Positions 10,261-17,968 of a stretch of DNA of 22,335 bases are shown piece by piece. Source of the DNA: Bigelowiella natans CCMP2755 (lineage: Eukaryota; Cercozoa; Chlorarachniophyceae); NCBI GenBank assembly GCA_000320545.1, contig ADNK01000573.1:1-22335 (forward strand). Reading direction: 5' to 3'. The notes beneath the pieces are model-generated. The model did not search any database and had not been told where the DNA came from. It saw only the letters and a program-made list of their open reading frames with translations. How positions within the stretch are numbered: the first letter of the stretch is position 1; each line of letters starts with the position of its first letter. Both the position numbers and the translations under genes were made by a program.

Positions 10261-11178
10261 ATGGCTGAGAAACGCATCGAAAAGGTTGCAAACCACATTG
10301 AGGTCAAGAACAGTATGTCCAAGCGCAAAGTTAGTAATGCAGTTGCAGTGATCACCGGTGGTGGTGCAGGAATCGGCCAAGCCACCACACTCCGATTCCT
10401 CGCTCGTGGGGTTACCGTTGTGGTGATGGACTTCAATCCCAAAGCTTTGAAGGCAACTGCAGATTTGGCAAAAGATCTTCCTGGAGACTTTATTGGTGTA
10501 ATTGGAGATATTCGTAGTGAAAAGGGACGCAAGGATGTTGCAGAAGCTGTGAAGAAGACCGGAAAACCACTCAAAACTCTTATCCACAATGCCGGTGTGA
10601 ACACACCTTGCAAGTTGATGATGGATCTCAAGCCAGCTGAGTGGGAGCGTGTAATGAACATCAATTTTAATGGACCCCTCTACCTCACACAGGAGCTTTA
10701 CCCGCTTTTTGGCAAGGACGATACTGATAATAACCGTATCCTCTTCCTTACCACAATCGCAACTATGTGCACAGGTCTTCCTAACTATGGACCTTACTGT
10801 GTTTCCAAGCTCGCAGCAAAAGGTGTCGCAAAAATGTTTAAAGAAGAGCTTCCAAAGGCTAAGGTCCCCGTTCACACTGGGACTCTTATCCCTGGGGAAG
10901 TCAATACTGGAATGCAGGAGGCAACTGCTTACTCCGCTTCGTCAGGATTCCCTGAACATCTGGTCAAGCACTGGCGTATGCTTCACGAGACCAAACAACT
11001 TCTCCCTCCAAAGATTGCTGGTGCATTCATCGAATTTGTTTGCCTCGATACTACAGCTTCCGAATTTGGTGCAGATAAGGACTGGTTCATTTACGAAAAA
11101 TCGCACCATTCCCGTTGGGCAACGGAATTCCCTAATCAAAAGATTGAGGAACCCAAGGGTCTCGCTGGTGACCATTAG
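10261..11178 (+). CDS. Short-chain dehydrogenase/reductase, intronless
   Basis: Classical-type SDR of 305 residues that should carry out NAD(P)-dependent oxidation or reduction of an unknown alcohol or carbonyl substrate. The dinucleotide-binding motif is 'TGGGAGIG' (residues 32-39). Strand 2 ends in 'VVMDFNP', whose Asp favours NAD(H). 'HNAGV' stands for NNAG (Asn110), and the active-site motif is 'YCVSK' (Tyr179, Lys183). The catalytic Ser is not in its usual place: the strand reads 'LFLTTIATMCTG', so Thr probably substitutes. About 25 residues precede the fold and a C-terminal extension of about 50 residues follows, so it is longer than the usual 250. An alternative start is the Met at 10315. 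It is the only intronless gene in the window and has no homopolymer insertions. Substrate is not predictable. Confidence 0.92.
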   Translation: MAEKRIEKVANHIEVKNSMSKRKVSNAVAVITGGGAGIGQATTLRFLARGVTVVVMDFNPKALKATADLAKDLPGDFIGVIGDIRSEKGRKDVAEAVKKTGKPLKTLIHNAGVNTPCKLMMDLKPAEWERVMNINFNGPLYLTQELYPLFGKDDTDNNRILFLTTIATMCTGLPNYGPYCVSKLAAKGVAKMFKEELPKAKVPVHTGTLIPGEVNTGMQEATAYSASSGFPEHLVKHWRMLHETKQLLPPKIAGAFIEFVCLDTTASEFGADKDWFIYEKSHHSRWATEFPNQKIEEPKGLAGDH

Positions 11179-11747
11179 TTAGGGCGGAGAAATCATATCA
11201 TTCAAATGTAAGTCTCCACTGAAGATTTGCAGGGAAGATTCAGGACTTTGCCGATGATAGCGGTGGTATGCATTGGTGCTTCATTTGTAAGCCTGGAGAT
11301 TATTTCACCAGCAGCATGTAATATCTCAATTGACTTCATGCCGCATGATATACATGGTAATGTTTTACTATTGGTAGCACTCTACAGCACCATTGGTATA
11401 GCTACAGAACCAGCGCATAGTTAGCTAATTGCTTGTCATTGTGACACTTGCGCCGATGCACAACCTTTGCCACACACTGCACGCGTTATCCGCCGTCGCC
11501 CACGCTCGTGGCGGTTATGCTAATATGCATTTACATGTACGTACATATGCGTGCACGTACGCGCACGATGTGACACATTTGAACAAGCAGAGACATAGCG
11601 TGATATAATTGTCAAATTGTCAACTATTGAATTCTATATCTAGATATATCGGCATGTAAAATTGTTTCGAAAGTGCGCCTGTACTTTCATTGACGTCATA
11701 GCTCGTCATTCCAACTTTAATCGAACAGCGATAGAGTAATATAACAA
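11179..11747. other. Convergent spacer between dehydrogenase and parvulin genes
   Basis: AT-rich spacer with palindromic words such as ATCTAGATAT and runs of GTACGTACATATGCGTGCACGTACGCGCACG near 11530-11570. It holds the 3' ends of two convergent genes. I see no exon or RNA gene here. Confidence 0.5.
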
Positions 11748-12408
11748 TCATGCAATGCGTAAAATGAGATGTGATCCAGAGTCGGAATCTACTATGCCGC
11801 TCATTTGCCCAACTTCGAGAGCAAAGGCAGCATCCTCAAATGCTTTCTGCATCATCCCTCGAGTAAAATTACCAAGGTCTCCGCCACTCTTGTAGCTACC
11901 ACAATCAGATCGTTTCTGAGCAGCCGCGCAGAAGGCGTCCACAAGCTTTTGGCCCTCGAGACCTTAGAGTAAATCGTGTTAGTGACACATACCACTGTTT
12001 GTGTGTAATATAACCTTTAAACTCGTCAATAAATTTTTGTAGCTCCTTGTGGGCATCCTCGACTGGAATTTCCTTTGTACTTTCACCTAACAAACTATGT
12101 TAGTCGTATACCTATCACGATGGAAAAGCGGTTCACACCTGTACGTCGCGATTCAGGGTTTCGGCTCTTTGCGTGCTTGCAAAGAAGATGAGCGCAACGA
12201 ATTTTTCCCGACATCATCTGAGAAGTATAACGAGTAAGAATTTCGAAAGAGGAACCGTGGCAAGCACACAACGTCCACTGTTTTGCTTGACAAGACACAA
12301 TGATCATTCTTGCCGCAACTAAGCGACGGAAATCCATGGAAATGCCACTCGCCACCACCCTCTCCCATCAATCCCTCTCGCACTCACCCTCTGTGAACAA
12401 GGTGGCAT
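11748..12408 (-). CDS. PIN1: Pin1-type parvulin peptidyl-prolyl isomerase (no WW domain)
   Basis: Phosphorylation-directed prolyl cis-trans isomerase of the parvulin family. Exons: 12408-12388 (ATG, seven codons), 12217-12139, 12086-12015, 11962-11748 (TGA). Phases match throughout and the product is 128 residues. Two introns are only 52 nt. Core motifs: '[19 protein letters not shown]', '[20 protein letters not shown]', '[12 protein letters not shown]', '[11 protein letters not shown]'. Residues equivalent to human Pin1 are His17 (H59), Cys78 (C113), Met95 (M130), Ser119 (S154) and His122 (H157). In the phosphate-binding loop Lys21 (K63) and Arg26 (R68) are kept, but R69 is Asn27. No WW domain precedes it, as in the plant Pin1At type. 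An in-frame TAA upstream supports the ATG; the seven-codon first exon is the least certain part. It starts head-to-head with the cyclophilin gene. Confidence 0.88.
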
Positions 12409-12667
12409 TGTGTGATTTTACATCGGCCGACTAAATAATAATTGAGAAAACAACAATTTTACTACCAGTAATTTGGGTGATTTGGCACCTGCGACTTAGC
12501 AGCTGGAATGTCGTCGAAATAGCAGAATAATGCCATCGAGCGAGTGATCATACGTGCACGTGGAGGCTCAACACTTCCTAGACCTCACTCGTGTTGTAGC
12601 ATTTGCCACCCCACAACGCGACGAGCGCTCCCCTGCGGCAGAACAGCAACAAGGAGGACACGTCCGT
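12409..12667. promoter_or_regulatory. Shared divergent promoter region, parvulin/cyclophilin
   Basis: The 259 bp separate the start codon of the parvulin gene (minus) from that of the cyclophilin gene (plus), so both 5' UTRs and promoters must fit here unless untranslated upstream exons exist. I see no TATA box placed convincingly for either gene and no heat-shock-type GAA/TTC array. A GTGCACGTG word lies near 12554. The role as a bidirectional promoter is inferred from spacing alone. Confidence 0.5.
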
Positions 12668-13660
12668 ATGTCAGAGAGCAAGGGCAAACGAGCATTCTTG
12701 GTAAGTATTCCCGAATGCCGATCATTGCGGAACATCTAGTCGTGATCGGTGACGGGAGAGGTCACTGAATACAAAGTTGTGCTCGAATTTATTCTTCAGG
12801 ACCTGGACATCAATGGGAATCGGGCTGCTTATGCCAGGGCATGCGCCTTCGTCGAGGTGCCGTTGTCACGGCGCTCGTTGTTACGTGGGAGAAATCAACA
12901 CCTAACATCCACCGCTTGCCTGCTACTCTTTCGCCCTAGGCAACGGACTTGAGACATGGATGGAGCAGCAAGGACATCAAGGATCTCGGTGGCTCAGAAA
13001 TGTCCCGGCTCCAAGAAGCTTACGAAAGTGACTACGATTGGAAGGTGGTCTTTTTCCCCGATTTGTAGCTAATATTTATTTGTGCGTCACCATCAGCAAT
13101 GCTGCCGTGTTCGTAGTAAATGTACCACACTAGAAGATGGCGTGTTTTCATTGAGTTGCCCGTTTTTTTTCAGGATAAAGGAAGGATTATAATGACTTTG
13201 CCAAAAGAGCGCGTTGTCATTGAAGTAGTCTTTTTGTCCCTTCTTTCTGTAGAGATGCACCGGCTTTCAGATCTTGCCTGCTTGCTGTGCCAAAATGTTC
13301 TTATGTCTTTGCTTTCTTGCCTTTCATCTCAATCTCCTTCAATGATAGAATTGTCGTCGTTGCTGTCTCATCGTTGCATTGTTCCTGGTGCAGTTATACG
13401 AGAAAGACTGTCCTGTGGCGACAAAGAATTTTAAAGCGCTATGTACAGGAGAGAAGGGAAAGAGTGGGAAATCGGGCAATAAACTGCACTATAAGGGTGT
13501 TCGGTAGTAACAGTAGCATAGTTATATCAGTAGTAGCTGTATGAGGGTTTCATCTCAATTTGTTAGCGTTGTCATTTCGCCAGCAGCACGCATATGTTCA
13601 TTTCTGATGTGGAGCTATTACGCTGATAGCGCAAAAGCTATATAATATATACACACACAC

Positions 13661-13717
<57 letters not shown>

Positions 13718-14029
13718 ACATTTATATAATATTATTTACACCTTGTGTACATAGAAACGTAGAAACTGTCCATATCTGTGTCAATAATTTGGCATGTGCA
13801 TGATGTGACAAGGTTCCATCGAATTGTAAAAGGGTTCGTCTGTCAAGGTGTGCTCCTTTCATACTCCACCCATACACTCTCTCACACATAGAGATAAATA
13901 ACAGACAACACGCATCTTCCACAAGATGCGTGACGCATGAAATCTGAAACGTGCGCACGCATAGAAAGGGTGAGCAATGAGTATGGAAGAGCAGAACACA
14001 TGCACAGTTGTCTTACAAATATTATAAAT

Positions 14030-14065
<36 letters not shown>

Positions 14066-15845
14066 ATGTTATTTGTTGTCTATGGTGTCTACATAGATGC
14101 AACATTAAATCATTGCAATGTACACATCATGTATCCGTGTGCGTATTTCGTCCATTTTGTAGGCGGTGACATATCGAAGCAGACTGGCGCAGGGGGGGAA
14201 TCAATCTACGGTTTGCTAGCCAATCAGTCCTCGAGTATTTGCGAACCTGAAAGCAGTTCAGTAACCTGGGTGTGTTGTGTGTGTTTGTGCCCGCATGTGC
14301 TCGTAAATGATCGTGGCAGGGAAGAAATTCAAAGACGAAAAGAACGGTAGAAAGATTAGCCCCACCCCCATTGGCAATATCAGATCCGTGAGTTCTTTCG
14401 TTCTTGTAACGTAGGTTTAAAGAAAAAATTCTCGGAGAAGGGACTCATCGGAATGTGCAATAACGGGAAAAACTCAAAGTATAGCGCGAATGAAAATAGA
14501 ACTGACCTTTCTTACGGATGATTTTTAGTTAGAGCTTAGAATAGGAGGCTTGATTTCCTCTGCCTTCTCATCATCTCGCCACCTCCCCTTCTTTCACTCA
14601 CAATGAGGGATTGTTACCTATTCCGTGTTAGCAATTCCCAATTCTTCTTCAACTTTGCACCTGCCCCCCAACTGAACGGAAAGCACGTGATTCTAGGGAA
14701 AATAGGTGGGAAAACCATTGTGATTTTGGCAACAAATCATGAAGAAGAGCGACCGCTCAAAAAATCCCAGCAAGGGGGGGAAACATAGCTAGCATCCCGT
14801 CCGACACAGCTCGACTTAGGCTTGCGCTTTAACTCTAGATAGAAGCTGAGAATGACTTTCTCCGAGTCGATACAATCATCGTCGTCGTTGCTTTACTTTA
14901 CCACCGTCATCTTTTCTCAGTTGAGGGACTGGATGTGATCGAAATGGTCGAGGCCGAAGTAATATGAATCGTTGCAATAATGCTTAGTAGTCGTATATAT
15001 AGCAGCACTGATTCATAACAGTCGATGTCTCGGTATTAGACACAAAAATGAAACCGAACAACGACGATGACAATAGTATAAAATTCCCATGGGACGAAGA
15101 GCAAGGCCCTATCGCTTTTTTAACGTTAATTTCCTTGTTAGTGTGCGACGGAAGATGGAACTCCGAAGCTCGAAGTGGTCGTTGCAGACTGTGGGTTGCT
15201 CTGATACTTTGCTGATAGAAGTAGATATGCTGCGTTCCAACACAAAAAGACAATCGATAGCAATTGCGCAGGGAAATGGGAATGGCTGCAATTATTAGAT
15301 TTGGTTGGGAAGAAATGTAGCACTTTATTAAATAGGTCTTCAAAACTGATAGTTTTCGAAATTGCCATTCGCTAGCGCGAGGTAAGTTTGTACGTGAATG
15401 TACGTACGTGCGCATATATGTTGCGGGCGGCGCATACAGCAGCCACAGTCGCATGGGATACTGACACGCACGTGCATGTAATCATTCGCATGCTGCATGC
15501 GACATCGCTGCTGTGGCAAAATGTGCATATGCCATGTCTAGCTAGCTAGGGATGCACAGCATGTGTGTACTTGACAATGCAGCCCAACAGTCCCAGTAGT
15601 GCCGTTTCCAAATCGCACTTACTTCGAAGAGACCAGGAGGGGACCCTCCTCATCTTTTAACACACGCGTACGTATGCGCGATTATTATGAGTATTGTAGT
15701 AGCACAATACGATGCCCCCATGCTAGCATGCAAATTTTCGACTGCCAAATGTCAACTCATGTGTGTGTGTGTGTGTGTGTACGTCCCGTGTCTTTGTCAT
15801 TGTTACATCATTGCAAGGTACAAGGTTATCATATACGGGATGTGA
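12668..15845 (+). CDS. Cyclophilin-type peptidyl-prolyl isomerase with N-terminal extension
   Basis: Prolyl isomerase and protein-folding helper. Exons: 12668-12700, 12800-12856, 12940-13044, 13174-13224, 13394-13503, 13813-13847, 14163-14210, 14320-14346, 14415-14478, 14632-14705, 14921-14958, then probably 15353-15381 and 15818-15845. All phases agree (about 232 residues). Without the last two exons it stops at 14967 with 216. Residues 1-65 precede the barrel and hold 'DLDINGNRAAYARA' and 'LGGSEMSRLQEAYESDYDW'. The barrel follows: 'RIIMTLPKERVVIELYEKD', 'ALCTGEKG', 'FHRIVKGFVCQGGD', 'GLIGMCNNGKNSNNSQFF', 'LNGKHVILGKIVEGLDV'. Relative to human CypA, R55, F60, Q63, N102, Q111, F113, L122 and H126 are kept. 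M61 is Val128, A101 Cys170, A103 Asn172 and W121 Gln190. Losing the Trp usually weakens cyclosporin binding. Introns hold (TA)n tracts. Confidence 0.85.
13638..13714. repeat. (TA)n/(CA)n microsatellite in a cyclophilin intron
   Basis: TATAATATA then (AC)n then a long (TA)n, inside the intron 13504-13812 of the cyclophilin gene. The exons on both sides remain in phase. Confidence 0.95.
14033..14063. repeat. (TA)n microsatellite in a cyclophilin intron
   Basis: About fifteen TA units inside the intron 13848-14162 of the cyclophilin gene, the intron that splits the CQ|GGD motif. Confidence 0.95.
15760..15780. repeat. (GT)n microsatellite
   Basis: Ten GT units just upstream of the proposed last cyclophilin exon, within the intron 15382-15817 if that exon is real. 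Confidence 0.9.
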
Positions 15846-16104
15846 AGCGAGTGAAGCAAAGCTTGAACCGCGGCAAGAAGCAGCAGGAGGAGGAAGCCCC
15901 GTAGCATAGATAGATCACCGCCTCGTTAGTTATCGAGCAATAGCAGCAACCAAATGGTGTTTGCTGTTACTGTCCGCCAAAAGCATTTCCCATCTGTTGT
16001 CGCGCCTATAAATATTTTTAAGTAAATAACTGCCCGCTGCTGCAACCAATATGAAGACTACTAAAAGCAACTGAACGCCAGTACACCCCTGCATATGTTT
16101 CTAC
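15846..16104. other. Convergent spacer, cyclophilin 3' end / small TIM 3' end
   Basis: The cyclophilin (plus) and small TIM (minus) genes converge here. A charged plus-strand frame ('KRVKQSLNRGKKQQ', stop near 15903) overlaps the proposed cyclophilin terminus. A minus-strand frame in this interval contains a hydrophobic run, 'LLLVVFILVAAAGSYLL', followed by basic residues. It could be a further small TIM exon (see that entry). Otherwise no feature is seen. Confidence 0.4.
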
Positions 16105-16967
16105 CTGCATCTGTTGCATTTCCATCTCTTGCGCCTTTTGCATCTCTTCCGTCACCTTATGACAATTCATAGATTGAAGACGTTAATGAACTGTTGGTGG
16201 TACTGCAAACGTTGATGTAAATAAATTGTGCCGAGGTCACCCAAAACACAGATTTCGTAGTTTTCAGCGCCGCTAACATTATTTCAAGATTTTGCTTGGC
16301 TACCATCTGTGCCGCTGCTATGAACTTGAGCGTACATCGATCCGTACATCTAGTTTAAGAATCACGTTGAATGAGGAGAAAATATAATGTGAATAACTAC
16401 GAACTCCATGCTAAACACAAACGCAAGCAGGCGCACATATATACACATCATAGCGTTGCTATTTATGTATGAAGTAGTGGTAAAAGGGCGAAGACTTACG
16501 TTGCTTCTCCTACGGCCAAGTCTGCCTGTCCGTATCTGATCACAACGAAAAAATGCGGTGCTTTAAAAGGAGAGAAGTGTGCATTTTGGAATAAACTTCC
16601 GTCTACAGAGGGTCCTGCTTTCTGGAGAGGGGGGTGATGAGATGAGTTAGTTGTAGGGAAAGAGAGAGGTATACCTTGACACACATTTTTTGAAGCACGA
16701 CTGGGACATGCTAATAGGGGATGAGAACGCGCAAGAAATTAGAAACCCCTCTCAGACTTTTAGTGCATTCGAGGAAAGCACGTGAATGCGGTGTGTGCCC
16801 TCGGAGGCAGAAAATTTACTGGAAGAAAAATCCCATCTCCTCGCCACGGCAGTTTCACACATCAATCGTGCTGACCTCGAGAAGAGCTTGGACATCGCTA
16901 CCATGTTGAACTTGAGGGCCTGGAGGCCGGCGGCACCCTGCGGCATCTGAGACGGGTCCATAGCCAT
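16105..16967 (-). CDS. Small TIM (Tim8/9/10/13-type) mitochondrial import chaperone, 3' end unresolved
   Basis: Intermembrane-space chaperone that escorts hydrophobic precursors after the TOM channel. Exons: 16967-16876, 16710-16675, 16535-16500, 16349-about 16241, 16155-16105. Phases match. The twin CX3C signature is complete: 'CFKKC' (Cys36, Cys40) and 'CTDRC' (Cys56, Cys60), with 15 residues between the inner cysteines, as usual for the family. Each motif is on its own small exon. Before them is a helix-like 'LQALKFNMVAMSKLF' and after them 'LKFIAAAQMVAKQNLE' and 'EEMQKAQEMEMQQMQ'. The protein starts at MAM (16967); Met16961 is an alternative. The end is open: direct read-through of 28 codons, a 44-nt intron leading straight to TAG, or a 34-nt intron leading to a hydrophobic tail at about 16071-15927. 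Which small TIM it is cannot be told. Confidence 0.82.
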
Positions 16968-17148
16968 ACTTGCGGCGGCTCCTTTCGGTTTGGATTCTCC
17001 GTAGATGTTTTCAGGAAGGATTATGCACAACATAAACAACACTCAATGGTATTATTGGTCATTAATTTTAGGATATATTTGGGGGAACTAGAATTGCGAC
17101 AGTATCGCCATTTTCGAGGCACTGCTCGACAACGATTATGCACTAACA
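16968..17148. promoter_or_regulatory. Shared divergent promoter region, small TIM / amidase
   Basis: 181 bp between the start codons of the small TIM gene (minus) and the amidase gene (plus). It contains one TTCAGGAAGGATT word near 17010-17022, resembling at most a two-unit heat-shock half element, and no obvious TATA box. The bidirectional role is inferred from the spacing. Confidence 0.4.
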
Positions 17149-17927
17149 ATGGCACCCCGTCGCTCCCTCTGGTTTCTGCTCCCCCTATTACAAGCTCTAG
17201 CGGTGAACCGCATCTCGATCGAAGAGAAAATCTTTGAAAAAGAAGGTTTGGTTTCTGTCAAAAGCGTCGTTGTTGCTTCAATTATCCCTCTGCTCCTACT
17301 CCAGTTTGGCTGACTCACAATGGTATTGCAGTTGTTACAGGGGCAGTAGTGGACTTCAATCCTTCATGCTTGCACATAGACACTGAGCGACTTAACATAT
17401 CGGCACTTGAGGTGTATTTCATTCCTATTTGTCCCTCGTTTCGCCGCACTTTGCTCCGCAGATATAAACAACCAACGCAAGCTCGCACGTGGACATATGC
17501 ATAGTCCATGCACGCACGCACGCACGCACGCAGGCACTGATATGACATGATACCTCATATTTGCTTTCACAATTATCGAAAAATAGGTGATGACTCGCAA
17601 CGCCCAGCAGATGATTCAGTGGATGGGGAAAGCAAAAGCTGCTGCTGCAGATACTGGTGGCAGCTGTGACATCATTGTTTTCCCGGAGTACGGTCTGTTT
17701 GGACCCGGATTTCGATCCAAAGAGGAACTCGAACCCTATGCACAAGTTCCTTCTTGCAATGATGCACAGGCCTCCCCAGTCCTCTACTCACTATGCCAAG
17801 CGGCCGCGGAGCATCAGATGTACCTTGTGGTGCACATTATAGAGCACGTAATAAAGGGGCAAGTGAAAGATCTAGGGGAAGGAGGAGAAGGAGATGGTAA
17901 TTTCTCCTCACAAGCATCACCATCATT

Positions 17928-17968
<41 letters not shown>

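Noticed and set aside
12409-12667. Plus-strand frame upstream of the cyclophilin Met ('FLDLTRVVAFATPQRDE')
   Set aside because: The cyclophilin frame is open upstream of Met12668, but the MSESKGKRAFL start fits the extension better and the region must hold the 5' UTR. An earlier start cannot be fully excluded.
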